Positions 44,662-53,763 of a DNA stretch of 64,000 bases are shown here, in pieces. The notes under the pieces were generated by a model, which did no database searches, had not been told where the DNA came from, and saw only the letters and a program-made list of their open reading frames with translations. The position numbers were made by a program, and so were the translations under genes. Position 1 is the first letter of the stretch. The number at the start of each line of letters is the position of its first letter. The DNA is from JAENVU01 sp038250905 (GTDB taxonomy: Bacteria; Actinomycetota; Acidimicrobiia; IMCC26256; JAENVU01), in assembly GCA_038250905.1 (NCBI GenBank), contig JBBSBV010000015.1, positions 35,875-99,874 of the forward strand. Direction: 5' to 3'.

Positions 44662-44801
44662 GTCCTTGGGTGTCGGACCGACCGATCATCACGACATCGT
44701 CCCAGTCGACGCGCAAGATCGAAGGGGCCCGTCATCCCCTGTCCCTGATGACGAGCCCCCTCGAAGGTGTGCGCGACGGCGCGTCGCGCCGCGAGCTGCG
44801 A

Positions 44802-47678
44802 TCAGTCGTCGTTGAGGATCCGGCCGATCCCGGTGCCACGCCCGATCGAGACTCCTCGGGCTCCGGACAAGTGCACTGCGAACGCTTCCTGATGCTCGAC
44901 CACGGTGTCGGGCCGGATCTCGACACCGATCGTCACCGAAGTGGAGCCAGCTGGGATCGTGACGGCGCCCCGCCGAGCGATGAAGTCCGATCCGGCTCGG
45001 GCCGTCCCGCTCGCGGTCGCGTACCCCATGGTGACGGTCGTCCGCGCCGGCAGCGAGAGGCCGACGGTGAACTGCAGCATCCGGCTGCCGTCGTCACCTT
45101 CGACCGTCGAGGCGTCGCCGATCGCCACTTGCAGCCCATGTGATGGATCGTCGGTCAGGATCCGCCCGGTTGCGAACGCCCGACCGAGCTCCGCACCCAC
45201 GGGTAGACCCAGGAGGAGACCGAACTGCTCGGTCGGCTCCCGTGTGACATCGCCCTGGATACCGATCGACACGCTGGCTGATGTACGCCCGGCGGGAATG
45301 GTGACCGTCCCCGACTTCGCCGTGAAGTCGACTCCCGCAGTCGCCGTTCCTGGAGTGGTGATGAACGGCACCCGCACATCCGTCGCCGCAGGGTGCGACA
45401 GCGAGACGTTGAACCGCAGGAGCCGCCGGCCCGCCGCGCCCTCGGGTATCGCCGCGTCGCCGACCGACACCTGCGCCGGCGTACCGACGGGCAAGCGGAT
45501 CGCCAGACCGTCGTACAAGAGCCTCGAGTTCAGCGAAGCGGTGAGTGCCACGTCGCCCGTGGCATTCTCGATGCCGACGGTAACGCCGGCACCCGACTCG
45601 ACCGACGCCTGGTCGACGTCGTGGTACTGGAACCGGACCGCTTGATTCGGGTCCTCGTACATCACGGCCTGCACCGACACCCGGCGACTGTGATCCGCAA
45701 GGAAGGCCACATTGCGCCACTCGACGACGAACCGGCGTTGCGGCGCGGTGCCGAACGTCCCAGTGACGACGCTCGACGACGCGTCGACGTCAAGATCGTC
45801 CCAGAGCGGGTAGAGCGCGGCGTTCGGAGCCCCGGGCTCGGGGAGGGCGGTGTTCGAGTATTCGGTGCTCGGTGCCAGGAAGTTGAGAACACCGTTCGTG
45901 GATACGTAGGCGGTCGAGTACTGCTGTCCGTAGTGGTGGTACGGGAACGGCAGCGCGACCGTGGCCGACTCGTCGTCGCCGCCCAGTGGCAGCACCGACG
46001 TCGGGGACTCCCAAACCGCGGTGTCGAGTAAACACGACGTTCCCGGAGCGGGAGGTGAGAGCGTGAAGTCCGCCGACTGCGTGCCGGTTGACGTGACCAC
46101 GGACTGCTGCCGATCATTGAAGCAGATGTGGTGTGCGCCGATGGTGTGACCTCCCTCCGGAACGTTCGCGAGGAGGTAGTGCCCACGGACGTCGGTGAAT
46201 GCGGTCTGGCTATCGTCGATCTGGACGACGGCACCCGGGAGTGCACTGCCGCGTCCGTCACGCACGATGCCGGTCAAGGTGCCGACCGACGGGCGCGACA
46301 CCGTGACGGTCGCGCCGCCGGCTGTGACGTTCGCAACGGAGATGACCACGCCTTCATCACTCCGCCACGACTCGCCCGCTCGGAGCGTCGCCGACCCGAC
46401 GTCGAGCCCATCCCCTGGGCGGGCATCGAGCAGGCTCGATCCGTCGTCAGGGACCGGACCGGTCGGATCCTTCATTGTGACCAGCACTCCGTCGGTGCCG
46501 GTGTTCGGCAGCGCCGCATCCGAGTCGCGTGGTTGGCGGTATTCGACCCAATAGGAACGGTCGGCGGTGACGTCGATCTTCGCTGCGACGGTCGCCATCG
46601 CGTCGGTCTCGTAAGGAACGAGTGTCGTGGTCCCACCGGCGGAGAGGTTCTGGACCCGCCCGTCCATCCATCCGAGCTTCGACTTCTGCGACGCACTGAA
46701 CTGGCCGACGTATCCGGACCCGCCCATGGCGTCGTAGTCGTTGCCGTACTCGTTGAACTGGCACGACGCGTCGATCGGACCCGCGCACAACAGCGAGTGC
46801 GAGTGCCAGAGGCCGTAGTTGTGGCCCTGCTCGTGGACGGTTACCCGCCGGTCCATGTAGCCGTTCAACCAGATGCCGGGCGCACCGACGTACGCCCAGC
46901 CTGCGTACCCGGTGCAGTCGCTCCCGGCATCGCCGTCGTAGGGGAAGTAGACGATGAAGTTGTCGTAGGCGCCGAGGTCGTACCCGAGCGCGTGGGCAGA
47001 GGCCTGCGCGTTCGTCATGATGCTGCCGCTGTCGCCGGAGCACTGATTTTCGGCTGGCGGGTCGATGTGCATCCAGGGCGTGACGACTCCGGATTGACCG
47101 AGCGCTCCGTAGGAGCTGTCGCGATACCAGGCATTCGAGTCGCCGAACATCTGCGCCGATGCACTCTCGGGGGTCACGCTGTCGGGCGCGGTCCAGTAGG
47201 CGAGCATCACGAGAACGTGGCTCGTTCCGGCCGTCGATAGCCCGGCGGTCGTCCGAGCGTCGGCGCTGAACCCCGCCTTCGGCGCCGTAGTTTTCGCTGG
47301 TTCGACCGACAGTGCAGCGAGTGTCGACCCATCGAGGGTGCCGGCGACGCGCACCCGCTTGTTCGCCGGAAAGTGACGCCGACCGGCGAGGAAGATCATG
47401 CGGCCGTCGTCGCCGACCAGCACCGCGCGGTAGACGTCCTCCGAGGTGCCCTTGAGTGCCTGGTCGTGGACGTGATCAGGACCGGCGTCGGCAACGGTAT
47501 CCGACGCCAAAACGCGCACCGTGCCTTCGCGCACCGTGAGCGTCGCGCCGTCACTTCGGCCCTCGGCGACGAGACCCAACCCCGCGGCGGTGAGCACCGC
47601 CAGCGCGATGACGCTCGGCCAGATCCGCCGGGTTCGGTATTGCATTCTGAGCCTCGGCGCCACGTCTCTCGCCCGCAT
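44802..47678 (-). CDS. secreted zinc metalloprotease with carboxypeptidase-regulatory-like and Calx-beta domains
   Basis: 958 residues. N-terminal TM/signal (about 18-36), then a propeptide-like part and a metzincin-type catalytic domain (about 155-370): VTVHEQGHNYGLWHS near residue 279-293 supplies HExxHNxGxxHS zinc ligands, as in gametolysin-like M11 peptidases, with the Met-turn-like YDAMGGSG after it. Next come a carboxypeptidase-regulatory-like repeat (about 465-540; GTLTGIVRDGRGSALPGAVV), a nidogen-like beta domain (about 560-715) and two Calx-beta repeats (about 720-958; EGAAGRRLLRFNVSLS and EGDDGSRMLQFTVGLS). Start at 47678 chosen for AGGAGG 8 nt upstream; ATG at 47711 is possible. 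Acts outside the cell. Confidence 0.9.
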   Translation of the reverse strand: MRARDVAPRLRMQYRTRRIWPSVIALAVLTAAGLGLVAEGRSDGATLTVREGTVRVLASDTVADAGPDHVHDQALKGTSEDVYRAVLVGDDGRMIFLAGRRHFPANKRVRVAGTLDGSTLAALSVEPAKTTAPKAGFSADARTTAGLSTAGTSHVLVMLAYWTAPDSVTPESASAQMFGDSNAWYRDSSYGALGQSGVVTPWMHIDPPAENQCSGDSGSIMTNAQASAHALGYDLGAYDNFIVYFPYDGDAGSDCTGYAGWAYVGAPGIWLNGYMDRRVTVHEQGHNYGLWHSHSLLCAGPIDASCQFNEYGNDYDAMGGSGYVGQFSASQKSKLGWMDGRVQNLSAGGTTTLVPYETDAMATVAAKIDVTADRSYWVEYRQPRDSDAALPNTGTDGVLVTMKDPTGPVPDDGSSLLDARPGDGLDVGSATLRAGESWRSDEGVVISVANVTAGGATVTVSRPSVGTLTGIVRDGRGSALPGAVVQIDDSQTAFTDVRGHYLLANVPEGGHTIGAHHICFNDRQQSVVTSTGTQSADFTLSPPAPGTSCLLDTAVWESPTSVLPLGGDDESATVALPFPYHHYGQQYSTAYVSTNGVLNFLAPSTEYSNTALPEPGAPNAALYPLWDDLDVDASSSVVTGTFGTAPQRRFVVEWRNVAFLADHSRRVSVQAVMYEDPNQAVRFQYHDVDQASVESGAGVTVGIENATGDVALTASLNSRLLYDGLAIRLPVGTPAQVSVGDAAIPEGAAGRRLLRFNVSLSHPAATDVRVPFITTPGTATAGVDFTAKSGTVTIPAGRTSASVSIGIQGDVTREPTEQFGLLLGLPVGAELGRAFATGRILTDDPSHGLQVAIGDASTVEGDDGSRMLQFTVGLSLPARTTVTMGYATASGTARAGSDFIARRGAVTIPAGSTSVTIGVEIRPDTVVEHQEAFAVHLSGARGVSIGRGTGIGRILNDD

Positions 47679-47862
47679 CTCCTGCTCCTCCTGCCGCATG
47701 ACCGACACCATGTCGGCCTCTCAGCGAGCATGCGGGTTGGCGACCACGGAGCCCAGACGGAGTAGTGACCCGGCGCTACCCCTTCACGGGGGCAGTTCGG
47801 CCCCGTGCGCCCGGATCGAGAAGGCGGTCAGCGCGTCGGCCCTTCCGAGATCGAGTCGCGCG

Positions 47863-47895
47863 ACTGGGCCCCGGAGAAGCACTCCGGGGCCCAGT
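47863..47895. terminator. strong 14-bp hairpin between two minus-strand genes
   Basis: Arms 47863-47876 and 47882-47895 are exact complements with loop AAGCA. It follows the Cys-rich secreted gene and precedes the metalloprotease start, so it probably separates their transcripts. No U-tract. Confidence 0.75.
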
Positions 47896-47948
47896 ACCGA
47901 ACATGGAAATGGATCGCGTCGTGGATCACGACGGACAGTGCAGACCCG

Positions 47949-48455
47949 TCACGGGTGAATGCTGTGACACACCGAGGTGACCCGAGCGCCGTTGCTCTTG
48001 AGGGTCGAGCACATCTTCCCGGTCTTCATCGTCTTGTTGATGGTGATCGACGGGAAGGCGTACGTGCCCCAGGTGCAGCGGGCCTGGAGCGGTCCGGTGA
48101 AGGTCTGGTACCAACGACCTTGGGAATCGAAGAACTCCGCCGTGTCCTGGTAGTTGCAGATCGGGGCACCGTTGACGCTGAAGCTGCCGTTGACGTTCCG
48201 CACAGAGAGTCCCGAACCGTTCAGCCCGACGCAGTAGTTCGAGGCATAGACGTTGCCGGTGTACCCCTTCACCTGCACCGGGATCTTCTGAAAGCCGGCG
48301 CAGCCGAAAGCGGACGCTCCCGCGGGCGCCGGAGCGATGCCCACGATCGGCACCGCGAGACCGACGACGACCGCCGTTGCGACAATGATCCGCTTGCTCC
48401 GACTCCGAACCCTGTCCCATGTCGAGTCGAATGTCGTTCCGGTCGCGGTCTCCAT
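47949..48455 (-). CDS. small Cys-rich secreted protein
   Basis: 168 residues. Basic N-terminus (about 14-22) then a hydrophobic core (IIVATAVVVGLAVPIVGIAP) and cut near AGAS-AF. The mature part has six Cys (residues about 52, 75, 100, 127, 149, 163), allowing three disulfides, and reads as a beta-rich domain (GYTGNVYASNYCVGLNGSGL). No family recognised. ATG at 48455 preceded by GAGTGAGA. Divergent from the FtsK-like gene. Confidence 0.75.
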   Translation of the reverse strand: METATGTTFDSTWDRVRSRSKRIIVATAVVVGLAVPIVGIAPAPAGASAFGCAGFQKIPVQVKGYTGNVYASNYCVGLNGSGLSVRNVNGSFSVNGAPICNYQDTAEFFDSQGRWYQTFTGPLQARCTWGTYAFPSITINKTMKTGKMCSTLKSNGARVTSVCHSIHP

Positions 48456-48918
48456 AGTTGTCTCACTCTCTCGGGGATGATCCCCGTTTCGTGAACCGCC
48501 ACTCCAGCGGCTCAGAAGACCAGTGTCCGGCAAGCGATCGCCGGTTCCGAGAGGCCGCCGTGCCCCTTCGCCGGCGGGGAAAGGGGGCAGCAGTACCCCG
48601 CCGCCCATCCGGCCAAGGTCACCGTCGGGGGTCGTCGATGCAACCGTTCGTCGGCCCCATCGCGGACGCCGGAACTCTGCGGCTCTGTCGCAGGTGAGTT
48701 GTCCCGGAGGTCGGCACGTCGTTCGGGACAGCCAGGTGCGGCCCTGTGCGAGGATCAGGTTGACGGCACGCGACGGCGTCGAGGCATGGGAGAACTTCGA
48801 TCGTGAACACCGGGTCACAGCAACAGGCCGGAGATTCCGGACACGAACGCGCCTTCGTCCTCGCAACGAGCGGGACATCAGGCGGAACCCGCCGTTCGAA
48901 CTCCGGCGGGTCGCGACC
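48456..48918. other. 463-bp divergent intergenic region
   Basis: Promoters for the Cys-rich protein and for the FtsK-like gene. An in-frame extension of the FtsK frame reaches 48523 but is Arg/Pro-rich and unlike protein. Confidence 0.45.
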
Positions 48919-51900
48919 GTGATCGCCGATGTCCTGTTCGTCGATGACCCTGCCGCCCGGCCGCGGCGACTCGCAATCACCTTCGATGAGCACGACGACA
49001 TCGCCGCGCTCAAAGTCGGGCTCCGCGCGTTCGCTCGCAACCTCGATCACCTCTCGGTCAATGGTCGGCCCGTCGACGACGCCGAGACGCTGGTCGGCGT
49101 CGGCGTCGTGCCGGGAACAATCCTCTCCGCGCGCCGGCCTGCGGTGTCCGAGGACCCAAATCCCGTCGGCCCGCGCGTGCAGATCATCGGGGGTCTCGAC
49201 GCCGGCAGGACCGTTCCTCTGCAGGCACATCAATGCATCGGACGTGGAAGCTCCGCGGACATCTCGCTCCCGGATCCGCTCGTCTCCCGTACCCACCTCG
49301 AAATCCACCTCGAGGATCCGAACACCGTGCGGCTGGTCGATCGCGGCGGGAAGAACGGAACGTACGTCGAGGGCGAACTCCTCCACGGCGAGCGCGTCGT
49401 ATCGCTCCCCGCGAAGGTGCTCATCGGTTCGACATTGCTCGAGCTCACCGACACTCCCGTCGAGCACCTGCCCACCGAAACGCGTCCCGGCGCCGTCACA
49501 GTCCGACGGCGATTCCGCCGGGCCAATCCGGATTTCCCGCGCGTCGTGGAGTTCCCGCCCGAACCGCTCGAGTCACACCCGCCCGGCATCCTCTCCAACC
49601 TCGCACTGTCGGTGCTCCCGGCCGGCGTCCTGGTCGCGATCGGGTTGCTCACGGGGAACACGTCGATCCTCGTCTTCGCGGCAATTTCTCCGATCCTCGG
49701 TGTAGCGCGCGCGTTCACGCAGTGGCGGTCGTACCGACGGTCCCAGCGCGACGGCGAGGCCGGATATCGCAGTGAACTGCGAGCCGCCGAGGCCCGGCTC
49801 GCCGCGGCCCGGATGGCCGAGCGTCAGGCTGCCGACGCCGCGCTCCCGGATCTGGCCGCACTGGCGCTGGAGGCCGCCGGCCCCGGTCGGCGGCTGTGGG
49901 AGAGGGGCGCGGCCGATCCCGACGCGCTCGGCCTCCGGGTCGGTACGGCGTCCCTCCCGTCGAGTATTCGCTTGCAGTCGAAGGACGGACGCATACCGGA
50001 CGCGTGGCATCTTCCAGTTCTCTCGGACCTGCGAGTGGTCGGCAACCTCAGCGTGGCGGGCGAGAGCGAGCTCGGTGTACGCGTGGTCGACGGCCTGATT
50101 CTCCAGCTCGCCGTGCGCAACGCGCCGACCGAAATGAAGATCATGGTCATCGACCACTCCGGCGACGGCGAATTCGACTGGGTCACATGGCTTCCCCACA
50201 ACCGGTGGTCGCCCGACGAGAGCTTCCGCCTCGTTGGTGCCGATCGCGCCAGCACCGATGCCCGCCTGTTGGAGCTGCGAACTCTGATCGCACAGCGACG
50301 CGAGCAGGTGCGGGACCGTAGCGACGCGCTGCCGCTCCCGTACGTGGTCGTCGTCCTACGCGACGCCTCGTCCGCGCTCGCGGGCGGGTTCGGTGACGTC
50401 CTCGCCGAGGGGCCGACCCACGGTATCCACGCGATCTGTCTCGATCGGACCCAGGTCCCCGAGCAATGCCGCGCGTCGGTCGTGCTCGGGACCGGCCTCG
50501 ACGATGCGATCTACGACCAGCACCAAGCCCAGGTCGTGCGTGACCTCCTCATCGAGGCGCCGGGAGCGGAGCAGTGCGTCCGAACCGCACGGCACCTGGC
50601 CGCGTACCGTTCGGAGTTGGATCCCGGCGGCATGGTGGAGCTCCCCGGCTCGCTCCGGTTGACCGACCTGTTGAGCATCGATTGCGACCCTGCGGCCGTG
50701 CTGGCGGGCTGGCAGCGGACGAGCCCGACCGCCGAGGCCATCGTTGGTATCGGGCGCGACGGTCCGGTTGCCATCTCATTCACGACCCAAGGCCCACACG
50801 GATTGGTGGCGGGGACGACGCGTGCAGGGAAGAGCGAGTTCATCAAGACCCTCACCGCCTCGCTCTGCATGGCCAACCATCCTGACGACCTGCAGCTCCT
50901 CTTCATCGACTTCAAAGGTGGCGGTGACTATCAGATCGCACGAGTGCTTCCGCACACCGTCGCCCTCGCGACCAACGAGTCGGTCTCCGACCTCGAGGAC
51001 TTCATACGCACGACGCGGCTCCTCGAGTCCGAGATCAACCGCCGCAAGCGCGTTTTCAAGGATTGCGCGCAGGTCAACACGATCGAGGCATACACGACTG
51101 CGAGATCGCGCAATCGATCGCTCGAACCCATCGGCCGCCTTGTCGTCATCGTCGACGAGTTCGCCGAACTCGCGGCGAGCGCGCCCGAGCAACTCGAGCG
51201 ACTCGTGTCCGTGGCCCGCACCGGCGCGGCGTACGGCGTGCACCTGCTCCTGGCGACCCAACGGCCCGGCGGCGTCATCACGAGCCAGATCCAGGCCAAC
51301 GTGAACCTCCGCGTCTGCTTCCGGGTACTGGGGAAGGACGAGAGCACCGACGTCATCAGCGCCCCGGACGCCGCCGACATCCGCGAACGCCACCGGGGTA
51401 GGGGCTTTGTCCGGACGGGTGGTGCACCGCTCACCGAGTTCCAGTGCGCGCGGGTCGGCGGGGCACGCGCCGGATCGGCTGTGGAACGAGCGCCTCTCAC
51501 CGTCGAACTCGTGCTGTTCTCGGAATGCGGTCGGCTTCCGCCCGGTGCCGGGCTCACACCCGAGGTCCCCGATCCCGAAACCGACTTCTGGGATGTCGCG
51601 GAGGCAATCCATGCCGCAGCAGACGCCAGCGGGTGGACACACAACTGCGTGCCGTGGCCTGCACCACTGCCGGCCTCGGTTCCCCTCACCGAGCTGCCGC
51701 CAACGGCCGACCCGGCACTCGTCCCGTTCGTGCTCTTCGATGATCCCGACGAGCAATGCCGGACGTCCGGCGGACTCACTCTGGGTGCCGGTCACCTGGC
51801 GTTGGCAGGGAGTGCGCAGACCGGCAAGACAACTGCGCTCCTCTCCCTGGCGACATCGGCCGTGCTCGCACGCTCGGCGGCCGAGTTACACCTCTTCGTC

Positions 51901-53142
51901 ATCGACTTCGGAGGCGGCGGGCTGCGACCGCTCACCGCGCTTCCACATTGCGCGGCGTCGAGCTTCGATGACCTCGACCAGGTGGTGAGGATCCTGAGCG
52001 AACTGGAGCGACTCGTCGCCGACCGTCTCGACGCCGGGGCGCGAGGCATCGTCGATCCTTCCGGCGGAACCGACGGACCGGGCGCGCCGCGCCTGCTCTT
52101 GCTGATCGACGGCTGGGATGCCCTCTCCGAAGACGGTGCCCGCCTCGGTCTGGTCGACCGGGTCCCCGCCTTGCTCCAGAAGGGGCAGGCGGCGGGTCTT
52201 CAAGCCGTGGTCACGGGGGATCGCACCGTGCTCGCCGGACGGTTCGGTCGTCAGATCGAACACCGCCTCGCGCTGCGCTTCAACGACCCCAACGACTACA
52301 CGTCCTTCGGGTTGAGTCTCCGGGACCTCCCCGGCTCAATGCCTCCGGGCCGTTGTCTCGACGGCGACGGGCGCATCGGTCAGGTCGTGACGACACGGTC
52401 GGACCACGACGCGTTCGACGCGCTGGCCGACGAGCTGCATCGCCGTGATGACGGCGTCCGGACCGCGTGGCCCCGACGCATTGAACCGCTCCCGCGATCG
52501 ATCAGTCTCGCCGACGCGATCGCCAAATCGCCGATCGATCCGACGGTCATGGTGCCGCTCGTCCTGGGCGTCGGAGCCGACCAACACGAGCTCGTGGTCG
52601 TGGATCTCGAGCCGGGTCAGCCGGGCGTGTTCGTCGGCGGTCCTGCCGGATCTGGACGGACGACCGCGTTGACGACGATGGCAACGCTGCTCGTCGGCCA
52701 AGGGCTCCGGATTGCCGTCGTAGATCCGCGCCGTAGCGGCCTCGGCGACGTTGCGGGCGCTGCGTTGCGGCTCCAGGGCCCGTCGGCGACGACCGTCGAT
52801 GCCGCCGCACTGGCGGAGGCCGAAATCCAGGTCGTGCTCATCGACGACGCGGACCTGCTCGACGGGCAAGCGACCTCACACATCGAGTTGGCGTCGGGCG
52901 CCGCTGGTATCCCCCTGGTAGCCGCGTTCACTCGCGACACGATCACCGGTGCAGCCACGGGTTGGGTCGGCCAGCTGCGCCGCAACCGCAGCGGCCTGCT
53001 GCTCCATCCCCAGTCGCGTTACGACGCCGCCGTGTTCGGCGCAACCACCCTCGACGACTCGATGATCTTCACCGGCCCGCCGGGTCGTGGAGTCGTCGGC
53101 CTCAGCGGTCGCCTCGGTGTCGTGCAAGTTCCTACGCCCTGA
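48919..53142 (+). CDS. FHA-FtsK/SpoIIIE ATPase of a type VII-like secretion system (EccC/EssC-like)
   Basis: About 1407 residues. Order: N-terminal ubiquitin-like part (about 1-75), FHA domain (about 90-160; IGRGSSADISLPDPLVSRTH and GGKNGTYVEG), two TM helices (about 222-265), then three FtsK/SpoIIIE ATPase modules. Module 1 has Walker A GTTRAGKS near 632 and Walker B VVIVDEFAEL near 741; module 2 GSAQTGKT near 964 and LLLLIDGWDAL; module 3 a degenerate GPAGSGRT near 1240 and VVLIDDADLL. This is the motor that recognises and exports WXG100 substrates. An N-terminal FHA is a feature of EssC-type motors. The start is uncertain: GTG at 48919 gives a normal length. Its 3' end overlaps the convergent gene by 11 nt. 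Confidence 0.9.
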   Translation: MIADVLFVDDPAARPRRLAITFDEHDDIAALKVGLRAFARNLDHLSVNGRPVDDAETLVGVGVVPGTILSARRPAVSEDPNPVGPRVQIIGGLDAGRTVPLQAHQCIGRGSSADISLPDPLVSRTHLEIHLEDPNTVRLVDRGGKNGTYVEGELLHGERVVSLPAKVLIGSTLLELTDTPVEHLPTETRPGAVTVRRRFRRANPDFPRVVEFPPEPLESHPPGILSNLALSVLPAGVLVAIGLLTGNTSILVFAAISPILGVARAFTQWRSYRRSQRDGEAGYRSELRAAEARLAAARMAERQAADAALPDLAALALEAAGPGRRLWERGAADPDALGLRVGTASLPSSIRLQSKDGRIPDAWHLPVLSDLRVVGNLSVAGESELGVRVVDGLILQLAVRNAPTEMKIMVIDHSGDGEFDWVTWLPHNRWSPDESFRLVGADRASTDARLLELRTLIAQRREQVRDRSDALPLPYVVVVLRDASSALAGGFGDVLAEGPTHGIHAICLDRTQVPEQCRASVVLGTGLDDAIYDQHQAQVVRDLLIEAPGAEQCVRTARHLAAYRSELDPGGMVELPGSLRLTDLLSIDCDPAAVLAGWQRTSPTAEAIVGIGRDGPVAISFTTQGPHGLVAGTTRAGKSEFIKTLTASLCMANHPDDLQLLFIDFKGGGDYQIARVLPHTVALATNESVSDLEDFIRTTRLLESEINRRKRVFKDCAQVNTIEAYTTARSRNRSLEPIGRLVVIVDEFAELAASAPEQLERLVSVARTGAAYGVHLLLATQRPGGVITSQIQANVNLRVCFRVLGKDESTDVISAPDAADIRERHRGRGFVRTGGAPLTEFQCARVGGARAGSAVERAPLTVELVLFSECGRLPPGAGLTPEVPDPETDFWDVAEAIHAAADASGWTHNCVPWPAPLPASVPLTELPPTADPALVPFVLFDDPDEQCRTSGGLTLGAGHLALAGSAQTGKTTALLSLATSAVLARSAAELHLFVIDFGGGGLRPLTALPHCAASSFDDLDQVVRILSELERLVADRLDAGARGIVDPSGGTDGPGAPRLLLLIDGWDALSEDGARLGLVDRVPALLQKGQAAGLQAVVTGDRTVLAGRFGRQIEHRLALRFNDPNDYTSFGLSLRDLPGSMPPGRCLDGDGRIGQVVTTRSDHDAFDALADELHRRDDGVRTAWPRRIEPLPRSISLADAIAKSPIDPTVMVPLVLGVGADQHELVVVDLEPGQPGVFVGGPAGSGRTTALTTMATLLVGQGLRIAVVDPRRSGLGDVAGAALRLQGPSATTVDAAALAEAEIQVVLIDDADLLDGQATSHIELASGAAGIPLVAAFTRDTITGAATGWVGQLRRNRSGLLLHPQSRYDAAVFGATTLDDSMIFTGPPGRGVVGLSGRLGVVQVPTP

Positions 53143-53746
53143 CGAACTCGAGTGTGGTTGCGATGGAGTCGAAGAGGTCGGTGAACTCGTCAACGAGCGC
53201 AACGTTGGGTGTGATGAAGCCGAGCACAGCGAGACCCTCGCCGTCGCCAATCGTCGAGAAGTACCTGACCCCGACTGCGGCATAGGCGTCGTCCTCGCCA
53301 CGGTCTCGGTAGAGCAGAGACTCGCGAACCACCGGCCCTTGGCCAAGGTCGATCACAATCGGATCCTGCGCCCGTTCGGCGTTCGCCGGCAGTTCCATAT
53401 CGTTGACGGCGACACGGACGTCGGCGAACGACAGGGTCTCCGTACCGAACCGCTCCGCAGCGGAGGTCACGAGGTAGGCGGCGGACGTCATGACGGTCTC
53501 GCCATCGTCACCCTCGGCTACGTCACCGAAGCCGGCGAGGAACACCACGCCTGCCAACTGAGTCTGTTCGAGTATCCGCCGGAGCAGCAGCAGCTGGCGC
53601 CGGAACTCGAGCGAAGCCACGAAGGTATCGCCGCGATCGGCCCGAGCCCGTTCCGTCACGCCGGTCACGAACCGAGCTGGGTCGAGGTCGATCTCCCCCC
53701 ACGAAGAAGGAAGGGAGATCACGAAACTGTCCATTGGTGCGTTCAT
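53132..53746 (-). CDS. type VII-associated protein of unknown function
   Basis: 204 residues with no signal or TM. Begins SFVISLPSSWGEIDLDPARF and ends VLGFITPNVALVDEFTDLFD, a layout I recognise from proteins encoded near actinobacterial ESX loci, function unknown. ATG at 53746 is favoured by GAGGGTCTC upstream; GTG at 53761 is possible. Directly follows the putative effector gene, so immunity protein or chaperone are both possible. Confidence 0.7.
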   Translation of the reverse strand: MNAPMDSFVISLPSSWGEIDLDPARFVTGVTERARADRGDTFVASLEFRRQLLLLRRILEQTQLAGVVFLAGFGDVAEGDDGETVMTSAAYLVTSAAERFGTETLSFADVRVAVNDMELPANAERAQDPIVIDLGQGPVVRESLLYRDRGEDDAYAAVGVRYFSTIGDGEGLAVLGFITPNVALVDEFTDLFDSIATTLEFVRA

Positions 53747-53763
53747 GAGACCCTCGTTCACGG

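Larger units (their letters stand above)
44275..44801. other. 527-bp region with gene remnants
   Basis: Contains the palindrome at 44296-44316 and two decayed 3' ends of secreted-type proteins on the minus strand (44396-44500 and 44571-44661). No intact gene. Confidence 0.5.
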
